Assembly (NCBI GenBank): GCA_963921195.1
Contig: OY992537.1
Location: 143,974,275-144,038,274, forward strand
DNA length: 64,000 bases
Reading direction: 5' to 3'
From: Pegoplata infirma
Lineage: Eukaryota > Arthropoda > Insecta > Diptera > Anthomyiidae
In this document: positions 11,927-22,852 of the stretch, piece by piece
Layout: every line of letters begins with the position of its first letter
How positions within the stretch are numbered: position 1 is the first letter of the stretch
Translations under genes and position numbers: made by a program
Notes under the pieces: model-generated
What the model was told of the DNA's origin: nothing
Seen by the model: the letters and a program-made list of their open reading frames with translations, nothing else
Database searches by the model: none

Positions 11927-12114
11927 AATACACACAAAAAAAATTAAAAAAATTGTGCCAGTTTTTGGTTTAATTACAACCTATAAAGTGTTTTTGAATA
12001 ACTTACCAAAGTTTTTGCTCTAAAAAACTTAGGTAAATTATCCAAAACCACTTTATAGGTTGTATTATCCCCAAAACGTACACAATTTTTTTATATTTTT
12101 TTTTTGTGTGTATT
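11927..12114. mobile_element. Hairpin miniature element
   Basis: The left half (AATACACACAAAAAAAATT, then a GTGCCAGTTTTGG-like block and ACAACCTATAAAGTG) is mirrored by the right half (CACTTTATAGGTTGT, then CCCCAAAACGTACACAATTTT and GTGTGTATT). Arms of about 80 bp surround a short loop. It lies at the junction where the RTE reading frame is broken. Confidence 0.7.
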
Positions 12115-12250
12115 CAATGGAAAAAAACAATTAAATATTTGCTCAGCTTAAAATTTGACATTTAATTAAATTTTACTTGAATCAATTAACCATTTGCTCA
12201 AATCTGAAAAATTCACAAAAAAATTCATAAAAACAAAAAAACTCATCATA

Positions 12251-12984
12251 CCCAGCAAAACTTTGGTAATGGGTAGTGATTATATAACACATTACCAGGT
12301 AATGTATATACCTTATTTGTAGCATTATTTTAGGATGTCTTACCAAACATTTGTTCCACAACGTATTATTTTCAAGTGAAAAATAATGCATTACTAATAA
12401 TTTGCTACGTAATGCATGATTATTGAAAAAAATGTATTTAATATTTTTTATTTCTAAGCATTAAATCATGGATGACTTATATTTGGTTACTTTATGTATT
12501 ATTTGAAAGTTTGAAATAATGCATTATTTATAATTAGATGCATAATGCATTACAATAACATAAAAAATAATTATTTTATAAAAAAATGCATAAGTCAAAA
12601 CTAGAGATGGGCTCACGACAGGAAATTTCTAACGACACACACTCACGAGCTTATTTTATCTACTTACACTCACTTACAATCACGTAAGTAAATTTAATAC
12701 AAAATTACTTTTTCACTACTCGTAACACCTTATATATTGCGTTCTGGTATGCTATATTATATACCTTACTCGTAACCTATAAAATATCATATATTTTACA
12801 CCTTACTCGTATTCTTCGTTATAAATTTATGACTTATTTTATACCTTACTGGTATTCTTTGTGATAATGTGTATGCATTACTTTGAGTCTCATCGCCTGT
12901 TAAAATCATCAATGCTGCAATGTATAAAATAAGAGATCCTATACCTTATTTTATACCTTATTTGGTAATCTAAGTTTTGCTGGG
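12251..12984. mobile_element. CCCAGC-type element, TA target duplication
   Basis: Ends CCCAGCAAAACTT and AAGTTTTGCTGGG form a 13-bp perfect terminal repeat, flanked by TA on each side (12,249-12,250 and 12,985-12,986). The interior has many TAATGCATTA-like words and phrases such as ATACCTTACTCGTA, but no coding sequence. The same ends with another 2-bp duplication occur at 48,238-52,437. Confidence 0.75.
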
Positions 12985-13460
12985 TAGTAGGCTTTGAGTA
13001 ACAATGCGATGAACGCTGTTGCGTTTTTTGTTTTAGTTTTAGTTAGTCGTCAAATAGAAAAGTACTTTCACGCACACAAGACGAAAATAAACAAAATAAT
13101 ATAAAGCACAAAAAAAAAACAATTTAAACAAAAGACTTGAAAAGACTGACAAAAAACACTACAACTGTAAAATAATGATTAACCATTCACTCAGATCAAG
13201 CATTGGATTACTCAAAAATAACACAAAATTATTGATTAACCGCTCACTCAAATCAAGCATTGGTTTAATCAAAAATTTCAGAAAAATAACAATTAACAAA
13301 TTACTCAAATCAAGCATTGGTTTAATCAAGGAACAGTCAATGACTGACTTACAATTTTCGTGCTTGATCCAACAATTTTCCTCATTAGATGACTTTTAAT
13401 TAAAATAATGCTTAACCTGGTGTATTTCGTGCTTGATCTAACAACTCATTTTTATCTGTG
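12985..13460 (+). repeat. 57-bp tandem repeat, three units, and flanks
   Basis: Between 13,178 and about 13,348 a 57-bp unit is repeated three times. The length is a multiple of three and the frame 13,175-13,399 is open, so it encodes three 19-residue repeats around the core KSSIGLIK. A related stretch (AATCAATTAACCATTTGCTC) lies on the other side of the CCCAGC element at about 12,180, so that element probably landed within this repeat. No known protein is recognised, and the open frame may simply follow from the repeat. Confidence 0.5.
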
Positions 13461-13776
13461 CAGGCAGCTAATAAGTAGATGCTTCTACGCGCACATGAAA
13501 CTGTTAAAGAGTAAGCTGCTAAGTCGAGGAAGTAAAATTAAAATATATAAAACTTTAATTCGTCCAGTTGCCACATATGGGTGCGAAGTTTGGGCTTTAT
13601 GGGAGAACACAAAAAATCAATTGATGATTTTTGAGAGAAAAATATTGAGAAGAATCTTCGGCCCAATTAAAGAAACAGATAATACTTACAGAAGTAGATA
13701 TAACGATGATTTGGATCAACTTATACATGGTGAAAATATTGTGCGATATATAAAATCACAGAGAATACTTTGGCTT
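13461..13776 (+). pseudogene. RTE-type LINE reverse transcriptase, fragment 2 of 3
   Basis: The frame reads FYAHMKLLKSKLLSR, then KIYKTLIRPVATYGCEVWAL, then FERKILRRIFGPIKE and DLDQLIHGENIVRYIKSQR. These are the thumb and C-terminal signatures of RTE-type LINE proteins, where the TLIRPVxTYGxExW and FERKILRxIFGP phrases are typical. A one-base indel near 13,470 shifts the frame. Coding stops at W-L exactly where element A begins (13,777); the next residues G-H-V are found after its right end at 20,312. Confidence 0.85.
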
Positions 13777-14613
13777 CCCGAGTAAAAATGAATACATATA
13801 ATTTTACATTATTTGATGTATGTATATATAGCCATATGAAATAATATGTTTTCATATCAAACAAAGTATATAATTATATCTCGCATTGAGTTTTTCCAAA
13901 TTTTTTAAATGGAGTTATATAAAATTACATCTAATGATAACCATATTAATATATAAATACATGTGGGAGACATAATCATATGTGACACATATAATTTAAT
14001 CTGATTGCATACATATTTATATGTGACTTAATATCAAATAACGTATACGAGCATATTTAAAAAAAAATCCAATATCATTATATATATAATTATATATGAC
14101 TTACAAGAAACCATTTAAAATTATATATGACTTACAAGAAACCATTTAAAACAATATATGGTTCCATCTTAAAAAACAAAAAATATTTTTTTCAAATATA
14201 ATTATATATGGTCGCACATATAACTCTATATACAGTTATATAAAACTATACATGGCATCAAACATTTATTTTTTTAATATTATCAAAGATATAATTATAA
14301 ATGGCTTATGAGATACCGTATATAGTTTTGTAAGGTACCATATAAATAATTTTTTTTTTTAAACTCTATATATAATTTTAAATGGTGGCACATGTAACGC
14401 CATATAAAATGTTATACAATTGTGTAAGGTAAAAAATATTTTTTTCTTTCACAATATTTTATATATAATTATGCATACTTTTATATGACAGTATTTCAAT
14501 ATTTTTTTTTTAATGTTGCATCATATATGTTTTTATTTAAGTATACAAGAGAGCTTGTATAATTATATATGATTCTCAAAGCACCTAAAATCAGTCAAAA
14601 AAAATATATATAA

Positions 14614-17600
14614 ACTAGTCGAATAGCCTGTCCCTGCCAGGCGGAACACCAATTCACTGTTCTCAATAATTCTAATTGTTTACCAAACTTTATAAAAATT
14701 ATGTTTGTGCTTCAAAAATTTAATATTGCTAGATTAAGTAACATCAATATATTGCCCAAACTGGAAAAACTTTAATGAGTATAAAAGGTTTTATTGATAA
14801 ATTTTAGAACTAAATTTAGCGCACCCATATCGTCTCTCCATCTTGAAACCGGATATCAAAAATCCATCGTGTAGGTCTGTCCCATGGTCACTCCTATATA
14901 CATGGCAATTTTTATCTTTATTAGTCATGAAAGGTTTTAAAATTAGTTGAAATGGTAAAAAAACACAATTTTTTCACTTAAATTTTTCCTTATGATTTTC
15001 CGTACACATTTTAAATATTAAATCTGACTACATAAGGATATGATCCATTGTCAATACTTTATGCTTTACAATTTTCAGCTTCCTTCATCATTAGGGGTTT
15101 TAGAAATAGTTTAAATGTTTAAAAACAAAATTTCGCCGTCTTCCGCCACTTCCTCTGTCTTAAACGCCGAAAATCGGGCTACGTTATAGATTATATATAA
15201 TCTGAACAAAATTCACAACGGCTATTTTATGTATCTCCGCCCTTTCACTGGATATCCTGGTCAGTGTTGATCTTTGCCGTAGTCCGTACCATATGCATCC
15301 CAATTATCATCTTTCTAGGTCTAAGGTGTCTTCAAAATTAGTTAAAATATAAAAACAGAATTTTTCCCCGCCCATTTCTTCTCTTAATTCTATGTCCGCA
15401 GTCAAAAATTTTTAAATCTGACTACTTTAGGATAAGCTCCATTGTTAGTACTATACTCGTATTCACGCCCCTTTTTCCTCTTAATTCTCCGTCCACAGTC
15501 CACAAATTTTAAGTCTGACTACTTTAGAACATGCTCCAGGCTGCGTAGGTCATTAGGGCTTTAAAGTTAGTTTAATTAAAAAAATAAAACACAATATCGC
15601 CTTTCCCCTTTTTTCTCTCAATTCTCCGTCTACATTACAAAAATGTTAAATCGGACTACTTTAGAATATGCTTCATAGTTATGACTACATATTAGGGAAT
15701 TTTCAGCATTCTTATTCATTGGGACGGAGCTTAAAAATGCTCTTAAATCTTAAAAAATAAATAATTTTGCCAAGTCCCCTTTTTCATGTTAAGGAACAAC
15801 TGGAAACATATATGGAACAACATAGTTTATTTTCAAAATATCAATCGGGATTTAGAAAAAATTCTCATGCGAAACAACAGTTAATTATGTAATAAATAGA
15901 TGGAAATATATAAATAGAAAGAAAAAAATAATGGCAATATTTTTGGATTTCAAAAGAGCATTTGAGACCATTGATAGAGAAATACTTATTCAAAAACTAT
16001 ATATGTACGGCATCAGAGAAAATGAATTAAATTGGTTTAAATCATATCTTACAAATAGAAAGCAAACAACAAAAGTTAATGGTACAAAATCAAACGAAGT
16101 AAACAATGAATTCGGAGTACCTCAGGGTTATATTCTAGGCGCACTATTATTTATAATATACATAAATGATATGCCAAATATACTAAAGAAATGCGAAATA
16201 ATTCTTTATGCGGATGACACATTAATCTACGCGGAAGGTGACACAGATGAACAATGTAGAGCAAACCTAATGCACGACTTAAATAACATAAATAATTGGC
16301 TTAAAATGAATAGATTAAAACTTAATGAAAACAAAACTAAACTACTTGAAATAAATATAAACAGTGAATCAATAATTACAATTAATAATGAAGAAATAGA
16401 AAAAGTAAATAATATCAAATACCTCGGTTTTATAATCGATAAAGACTTAAACCTAAAAGAACACATTGATTATATATGTAAAAAAATTGGCAAAAAATTG
16501 GATTTTTTAAACGGGTTAGAAATAAAATATCTCAAATAACGGCAATACATATGTATAACACCATGATAAAACCACATTTTGAATTCGGCTCCACAATCAT
16601 ATACACTTGCTGCTCAACAACACAAATCGAAAGATTACAAAAATTACAAAATAAAGCTATGCGGTCAATATTAAAATATAATATATATGCTCCAATTCAA
16701 CTAATGCTAGACACACTGAAATGGTTAAATATTCAACAAAGACTGGAACTTAACACACTGCAATTCATTCAGAAAATGAAAATGGGAAACGCACCTGAAT
16801 ACCTTACTGAACAACTTGACTATGTGAGAGAAGTCCAACCGTACAACCTTAGAAATTCTGAAAATTTCCGGCTACCGAGGGTAACAACAACAGCAATGCA
16901 ACGATCTCTATTCTTTAAAGGACTTAAATTATACAATCACTTACCAGATAATGTTAAAACAGAAAGAAATATGAGTATATGTAGGAGAAATATGGTACAA
17001 TTTGTAAAAAACAATGAATTCAATAATATTTTGTAAAGAAAAATCTGTAAAATAATCATATTTGAAATATTTTAAAGTATTATAAATACTACTAAATAAA
17101 TAAACTAAACTTCACGTAATTCGCTGCCCAAAGGCAAAAAATCCAGATTCGTAAGAATCTGTCCCTGGTGTTTTACTAAATACATGCCAATTTTAAGCTT
17201 TTAAGTCCATCAATGGGATTCAAAAGGCGCTGGATACACAAAAAATAAGAGAAACACAAAAAATAAATTATATATACAGAAAATAGATGGAAATAAATTT
17301 AACACGCCACTTTGCCCTTCTTATTCTCCACCCATAAACTGGATATCAAAAATCCAGGTCAGTGTTGATCTTCCCCATAAAACCTACTATATACATGAAA
17401 ATTTTCATCTTCCTATGTCATTGGGGGTCTTCAAATTAAATATAAAATATAAAAATAAAATATAAAAAACGACGATTTTTCCACGCCCCTTTTATCTTTT
17501 AATTCGCCGTCCACAGTCGAGAAATTTTAAATCCGATTACTTCAGTATATACTACATCGTTAGGACTACATGCTATGCATTTTTTGATTCCTTTGGGGCT

Positions 17601-18300
17601 TCAAAAGTAGTTAAAATATTAAAAATCCCAATTTTTTCATTCCCCTTTTTCATTTCAATTCTCCGCCCACAGTCTAAAAATTAAAAATTTTACTACTTCA
17701 GGATATGCTTCATCGATAGGACTATATGCTAGGAAATTGTCAGCTTCTTAAGTCATTAGACTTTAAAATAAGGAAAAATGTAAATTTTCATCTTCATAGA
17801 TCATTGGGGGTCTTCAAATAAGTTAAAATATTAAAAAACACAATTTTGCCACGCCCCTTTTTTCTTGTAATTCTCCTTCCACAGTCTAAAAAATTTAAAT
17901 CCGATTACTTCAGCATATACTCCATTGTTGGAACTATATGCTATGCAATTTTCAGCTTCCTTAGTCATTTAGGGGCTTCAAAAGAAGTAAAAATGTTAAA
18001 AATCCCAATTTTGACACGCCCCTTTTTCGTCTCAATTTTCCATCTACATTCCAAAAATTTTCAGCTTCCTAGGTCATTAGGGGGCTTTAAATTAAGCAAA
18101 AATGTCAAAAAATTGAATTTTGACACGCCCACTTTTCCGCTTATTTCTCCGCCCACTGGCGAAAAATCGAAAATCCGGCTACGTTAGGATCTGCCCCAGG
18201 TGTTTTACTAAATGCATGCCAATTTTCAGCTTTGGATAGACAAGCTCTGGATAGACAAAAAAAGAGGAACACACAAATAGGGAAATTATATATATAGATT
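14614..18300 (+). mobile_element. Satellite-bearing dispersed repeat, copy 1
   Basis: It begins ACTAGTCGAATAGCCTGTCC and ends in AAATTATATATATAGATT; the start is matched in inverted orientation at 36,040-36,076. Inside are about ten degenerate units of about 140-170 bp with recurring phrases CGCCCCTTTTTC, AATTCTCCGTCCACAGTC and TCAGCTTCCTAGGTCATTAG. The tail GGATACACAAAAAATAAGAG occurs near 17,228 and a variant near 18,250, so the right part is partly duplicated. The 113-codon frame at 17,846-18,187 is a reading of satellite units, not a gene. A LINE is inserted at 15,790. I cannot assign a class. Confidence 0.65.
15790..17110 (+). pseudogene. CR1/Jockey-type LINE reverse transcriptase, 5' truncated
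   Basis: The frame opens with KYQSGFRKN, then MAIFLDFKRAFETID (motif A aspartate), GVPQGYILGALLF, and ILYADDTLIYAEGD (catalytic YADD), and a C-terminal domain with NTMIKPHFEFGSTI and LQNKAMRSILKYN. Frameshifts near 15,867 and 16,508 break it into pieces; the two main open stretches are 15,931-16,539 and 16,551-17,036. Endonuclease and the start are absent. The inverted copy of the host repeat (34,310-34,330) supplies the empty site and shows a near-identical 7-bp duplication, TTCATGT (15,782) and TTCACGT (17,111). Confidence 0.85.
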
Positions 18301-18472
18301 TTATAAATTTTTAAATAGAAAAAAAATCTGTTTAATCCATTGTATTTTAAAACTTAAAAAAATGCATATTGGATTTTAAAAGTTAAATTTTTAAAAAATG
18401 CATATTACTTAAATTTTTGTGTGTAACTTTATATAAGATCATATAAGATAATATATGATGCTTGGGGACCCC

Positions 18473-18905
18473 GAGTTCGATTCCCGGCTCAACCCAGAAA
18501 AAAACATTTTTTTTTTTAATTTTTTAAAAAAGAAAATATGGTTTTAAAGCTTCTTGTTTTTTCTAAACTTAAAAATATTGAATAATGAAATTTTTATGAT
18601 AAAATCTAAAAATAAATATTATTTATTTATAGTTATATAAATTTATATATTACATCATATAAGGTTATATATGGTTCCTAGGGACCCTGGGTTCGATCCC
18701 CGGCTGAGCTAAGAAAAAAAGTTGTTTTTTTTTAAGAAAATATGTTTTAGAAGCTTTAATTTTTTACTAAACTTAAAAATATTGATTAATTTATTTTTTA
18801 TGATAATATTTAGAAATAAATATTATTTATATATAGTAATATAACTTTCTATATTGCATCATATATGATAATATATAATTCTTAAGGACCCTGAGTTCGA
18901 TTCCC
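18473..18905 (+). repeat. Three spaced tRNA T-arm-like units in element A
   Basis: Units at 18,473, 18,689 and 18,893, spaced 215 and 204 bp, carry GAGTTCGATTCCCGG, GGGTTCGATCCCCGG and GAGTTCGATTCCCGA. Each matches the tRNA T-arm and Pol III B box (GGTTCGANTCC) closely, preceded by GGACCCY and followed by A/T runs. No D-arm precedes them, so they are half-tRNA-like. Mirror units are at 25,147 and 25,362, and diverged minus-strand ones at 23,392, 23,597 and 23,812. Confidence 0.75.
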
Positions 18906-20000
18906 GACTAAGTCAAGAAAAAAATTATTTTTTTTTTAATTTTTTTTTAATCTAAATGATTTTTTAATGCGCTTTCGTTTTTCAAATTAAAAATAAAAAT
19001 AAAATCCCTGAAGTTTAACAAAAATATTTCACAAATAATTATATTTTGATATAATTATATATTATTTAATCCGAAGAAAAAAATATTTTAAAACTTTCAT
19101 GTTTGACCATCAATATCTCTGGTTTTAAGAGAGCTAAAGGCCTCAGATCAAGCTCAAATCAAAGCTTTATTTGTTGCCAATAATTAAAAGTGTATTTGGT
19201 TCGAACTTATGTTAGCAATATTTTCAGATAAACTTATTTTTGTCTGAAAAAACTTCCGAAAAAACTTAAAACTCATTATTTGGCTGTTGGTGATTAAAAA
19301 AGTTTATACATGTTTTATACCATTTTAAAGGTATTTTTATTAAATATACAACGGCAGAAAGAAAATTTGGATCCGATAAAAAATGTGAAGCTCATAAGCC
19401 AAAAACCGTTTTTACTTTAAAGCTTTATAACTTGGAAAGTTAAGAGCATTGGAAGATGAAAATCATGTTGTTGAACTCAGTATTAAACCCCCTATTAGAT
19501 CAGCAAATAAACTAAAAAAAAAACAATCACAAATTTTAGCAAAAATTTTCTAAGTCTTTTTTAAAATTTTATTCAAATTCAAATCGAATATAATTTGATG
19601 CAATCATAAACACGATAAGATAAACTGGATTTAATTATATATAAGTTAAACTTGATATAATTATATATGATAAACTATTTTAAAAAATTTTCTAAGTTTT
19701 TTTAAAAAAAATTTTCTAAGTCTTTTAAAGTTGTCGTTTATTAACAACGTCCGCTGGGTCAGAGGGTAGAGATTGCGATTACAAAACGGTTGGTAGCTGT
19801 TCGATTCCCCCGCCGCTCGAAGTTTTTTTTTTTTTTTTAAATAAAATTTAATTATATATATTTATATCTTAATATTGAAAAAAATTGTTTGGATAAAACT
19901 TTATCAGTTCTAAAAATAGATTTTATTGTTCGGATTAAATTATATATAGTTCTAAAAATAGATTTTTTTTTCGGATGAAATTTTATCTAAAGTTTTTTGT
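18575..20000 (+). repeat. Left arm of a large imperfect palindrome
   Basis: This arm is mirrored by 20,556-25,495 once the later insertions C and B are removed: 19,740-20,000 matches 20,556-20,965, 19,560-19,740 matches 22,076-22,270, and 18,575-19,560 matches 24,488-25,495. Divergence is a few to ten percent by eye. It represents two members of the element A family in opposite orientation about 550 bp apart, rather than one element's own terminal repeats. Confidence 0.8.
19749..19822 (+). repeat. tRNA-like module of element A
   Basis: It reads GTCCGCTGGGTCAGAGGGTA (D-arm-like, A-box region), a central GCGATTACAAAACGG segment and GCTGTTCGATTCCCCCGCC (B-box). Related minus-strand modules are at 20,901-20,965 (continuing at 22,076) and 22,773-22,852. 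The anticodon stem does not pair well, so a functional tRNA is unlikely; a tRNA-derived Pol III promoter is possible. Confidence 0.6.
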
Positions 20001-20311
20001 AATAATTTTTTTTTCTCTCATATAAAATTTTATCTTTTTTTATCCAGCTAAAAATTTTTTTTTTTGTCTTGGTCTAATAAGATCCAACCATTTTTCGGAT
20101 GAAATTGTATTAAAACTGATCTAATTAGGTAAAACTGATCTAATTAGATAAACCCATTTTTCGGATCAAATTGTATCCGTCCGGTTAAAACTGATCTAAT
20201 CTTAGCGATCCACTTTTCGGATCAGTGCTGATCTTTCAAATCTCGGATCTATCAACAGATCTGGAATAATATAAGAACATATATTGATCCATACAAAAAT
20301 TTTTACTCGGG

Positions 20312-20351
20312 TTGGTCATGTATGCCGCATGAATAAGGACAGAGTTGTGAA
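20312..20351 (+). pseudogene. RTE-type LINE reverse transcriptase, fragment 3 of 3
   Basis: Directly after element A the translation gives GHVCRMNKDRVV, the expected continuation of the RTE C-terminus (family pattern W-L-G-H-V-x-R-M). The fragment ends at a miniature element at 20,352 and no further RTE sequence is found beyond it. Confidence 0.8.
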
Positions 20352-20555
20352 CACTGATGCCATTTTACCCTTTTTTTGGAATTCTCTTTTGCTTTCGTTA
20401 CCATCTTAAAGGCAATTGCTTTAAAATATTTTTTCTTAAAAAAGGCTCTTCGGAAATGCGCGTTTTTTAAGAAAAAGTATTTAAAAAAAATTTGCTTTTA
20501 AGAGTGTCAAAAAAGCAAAAGAGAATCCAAAAAAAAGGGTAAAATGGCATCAGTG
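20352..20555. mobile_element. Hairpin miniature element, CACTGATGCC termini
   Basis: CACTGATGCCATTTTACCC at the left is mirrored by GGGTAAAATGGCATCAGTG at the right, and the pairing continues through GAATTCTCTTTTGC / GCAAAAGAGAATCC. The interior has TAAAGGCAATTGCTTTAAAA. No target duplication is seen: the left flank is RTE sequence and the right flank is the inverted arm, so the junction was probably rearranged. Confidence 0.75.
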
Positions 20556-20965
20556 TACAAAAAACTTTAGATAAAATTTCATCCGAAAAAAAAAATCTAT
20601 TTTTAGAACTACATATAATTTTATTCGAACAATAAAATCTATTTTTAGAACTGATAAAGTTTTATCCAAACAATTTTTTTCAATATTAAGATATAAATAT
20701 AAATAATATAATTTACAACTCATTTTTAATAAATTCATCCTAACCGAGAACTGGTAACAATGACCGTCGTCTCATTGCAGCGAAAAAAACCAAGGGTTTT
20801 GGTGGGAATCGAACCCACGACCCCCACGTTGAAAGGCTAGCACACTACCAACCTACGGGGGATATAAATATATATAATTAAAATTTATTAAAAAAAAAAA
20901 CTTCGAGCGGCGGGGGAATCGAACAGCTATCAACTGTTTTGTAATCGCAATCTCTACCCTCTAAC
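20556..20965 (-). mobile_element. Inverted partial copy of element A (A'), first part
   Basis: Mirrors 19,740-20,000 of element A. It contains a tRNA-like module at 20,901-20,965 that is split by element C and resumes at 22,076, and a different tRNA-like sequence at 20,794-20,864 not present in A. The terminal CCCGAGTAAAAA expected near 20,556 is missing, so A' is truncated here. Confidence 0.7.
20794..20864 (-). repeat. tRNA-like sequence
   Basis: Read on the minus strand it has GTAGGTTGGTAGTGTGC (D-arm with A box), a loop containing CCTTTCAAC, and GTGGGTTCGATTCCCAC, a perfect 5-bp T stem with an exact B box. Acceptor and anticodon stems pair poorly, so it is more likely a tRNA pseudogene or tRNA-derived repeat than a working tRNA. 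It is absent from the matching position in element A. Confidence 0.55.
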
Positions 20966-22075
20966 CACAGTACAGACTAGTATGCAAACAATGGTGCTAA
21001 TTTTGTACTTTCCAATATGGTGGCGTGGTTATTAGTACAGAATAATCATCGCTGCCTAGTGTATTTGTGCCTGTACGTGTGAGCTTTTGTGTATGTATTT
21101 ATGGTGTTTGTTTACGTTTTGTATGAAACGTCAAAAGTTACACCGTGTGCTCCTTGCAAGCATTTCGAAACGAAGACGATACGCTAGCGTATCGCCTGGA
21201 AGATAAATTGTATTGCGGGGGATATCTTCTTCGTATTGCGGAAGAAACACCTGTGAGTAGAAATCGTGTCCCGAAAGCGATACGTCCAGAAGATACAAAG
21301 GCAATTCTTCTGGAGGATAAATACGCAATATTGCCAGATAATCATTTGGAAGATAACCCGAAGATATCACTCAAATTTTACTTAGAAGATAAAAAGATGT
21401 TGCCATTTTTTCTCATAGGAGATAAAAGTATGTTTATTATTCAAATTAAAGAAGATATTTAACAAACGATAGTGATGAACAATAATTTATTCACTGTTTC
21501 CATGATCTTGAAATTGATTATCTTCTTCAAAAATGGCACATTGAGCTGTTGAAAATTTGCAGGACCTAATGGATTTAAAAAAAAAGTTATTAAATTTTGC
21601 AGATTAATGCCTTTGTTGTTTACGAATTCTTTACTTACCTCTTAACACCAATTTTTATGATTTTTTGCTTATTTATTCCGAAAAAACAATGAAAAACGAA
21701 ATTAAAAATATTTTTGACAATAAATAAAATGTATTGATTTCGTATTTTTTACACCCGTATGATAAGAGGAAGATATCGTATATGTATCGCGCAGGTGAAA
21801 AATCATCTTGGAGATAAATTTTTGATAATTCGGCGATATTGTTTATTTTATAAATGACAAAAAAAATATATTTTTTTAAAAATTGCTAAAATATCCTCGA
21901 AATGATAAAAGGAAGATTTTCAAAAAATACTACTTTGATGAATTTTTATTACGATAAAAAGAAGATATTGCCGCAATTTCTTCTAGGGGATGTTTCTTTC
22001 AAATGTTTGCAGGGCTGTCACTAATACTTACACACATCAAATGCAAACCTGTGAACCTACTACTCATGTACTGTG
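20966..22075. mobile_element. Element C, CACAGTAC termini, 8-bp target duplication
   Basis: Ends CACAGTACA and TGTACTGTG are flanked by CCTCTAAC on both sides (20,958-20,965 and 22,076-22,083). Removing the element and one duplicate restores the tRNA-like module seen at 19,749. The region 21,100-21,140 matches, inverted, 34,950-34,990 in a related small element. An open frame at 21,145-21,462 (105 codons) is built around repeated GGAAGATAA/GGAGGATAA words encoding LEDK-like units; I do not regard it as a proven gene. hAT or P-type is inferred from the 8-bp duplication. Confidence 0.8.
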
Positions 22076-22270
22076 CCTCTAACCCAGCGGACGTTGTTAA
22101 AATATGACAACTTTAAAAGACTATGTTTTAAAAAAACTTACAATTAGAAAATTTTTGAAAATAGTTTATCATATATAATTATATCAAGTTTAACTTATAT
22201 ATAATTAAATCCAGTTTATCGTATCGTGTATATGATTGCATCAATTTATATTCGATTTGAATTTGAACAA
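22076..22270 (-). mobile_element. Inverted partial copy of element A (A'), second part
   Basis: Mirrors 19,560-19,740 of element A, including TTATATATAATTAAATCC and GATTTGAATTTGAA. It ends at the insertion point of element B; sequence continues at 24,488. The AA at 22,269-22,270 is one copy of B's target duplication. Confidence 0.8.
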
Positions 22271-22349
22271 CCCGAGTAAAAAAAAATTGTGTGGTAAAAC
22301 ATGTTATCTTATAAAATTATATATAATTTATTGGATCTGATTTTGCTAA

Positions 22350-22640
22350 ATTTCATCCGAAAATTGGCCGCGCCAAAGTTATCTCATAACATCATATAAT
22401 ATATGAAGTTACAGTTTAATATTTGATTGTATGTGATTTCATCCGGAAATTGGCCGCGCCAAAGTTATCCCAAATTATCTATTATCATGATTTTGTATTA
22501 AATATGATATGATATGATGTAATTTCATCCGGAAATTGGCCGCGCCAAAGTTATCTTAAAATATCCAATATCATGATTTTATATTAAATTGGATATTATA
22601 TAATGTAATTTCATCCGAAATTTGGCCGCGCCAAAGTTAT
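22350..22640 (-). repeat. Four 86-bp tandem units with a TTGGCCGCGCCAAAG core
   Basis: The G+C-rich 15-bp core TTGGCCGCGCCAAAG occurs unchanged at 22,364, 22,450, 22,537 and 22,622 (spacing 86, 87, 85), preceded by TTTCATCCGRAAA. The spacers are AT-rich and more variable. Element A has a related but lost-core version (CATTTTTCGGATGAAATT) at 20,090-20,225. Conservation of the core against drifting spacers suggests a protein-binding site. Confidence 0.75.
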
Positions 22641-22772
22641 CTTATAATATCTGATATCTTGATTTTATAAAAAAATTATTGGATACATTTTTATCCAAAA
22701 AATGTTTCTGTTTTTAGATTTATTTTTAGATATAATAATGTCAAACTGAAAATAAATAAAAAAAAAAAAAAA

Positions 22773-22852
22773 CTTCGAACGGACGGGGATTAGAACCACA
22801 AGTCTTCCGTTTTGTAATCGCAATCTCTACCCTCTAGACCAGCGGACGTTGT
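22773..22852 (-). repeat. tRNA-like module of element B
   Basis: On the minus strand: GTCCGCTGGTCTAGAGGGTA, GATTGCGATTACAAAACGG and GTGGTTCTAATCCCCGTCC. It has an A-box-like and a slightly altered B-box-like motif at tRNA spacing and is the counterpart of 19,749-19,822. Confidence 0.6.

Larger units (their letters stand above)
13777..20311 (+). mobile_element. Element A, CCCGAGTAAAAA family, TT target duplication
   Basis: The element starts CCCGAGTAAAAA and ends TTTTTACTCGGG. It interrupts the RTE frame between the codons for W-L and G-H-V; TT at 13,775-13,776 and 20,312-20,313 is the duplicated target, as shown by restoring the frame when one copy is removed. Order inside: AT-rich tract with ATATAATTATATATG words (13,790-14,600), the inserted satellite-bearing repeat (14,614-18,300), three spaced tRNA T-arm-like units (18,473-18,905), a 480-bp module (19,080-19,560), a tRNA-like module (19,749-19,822), then several CGGATGAAATT-containing repeats to the right end. 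No transposase is seen. The same order recurs in B and in the inverted arm. Confidence 0.85.

Noticed and set aside
16227..16466. 79-codon minus-strand frame
   Set aside because: Lies opposite the reverse transcriptase core and is a shadow of it.
17846..18187. 113-codon open frame
   Set aside because: It reads through satellite units that recur with shifted frames; no family resemblance and no composition difference.
19749..19822. Functional tRNA gene
   Set aside because: A- and B-box-like motifs are present but acceptor and anticodon stems do not pair and related copies lie inside transposable elements.
21131..21370. 79-codon minus-strand frame in element C
   Set aside because: Shadow of the plus-strand repeat-rich frame in the same place.
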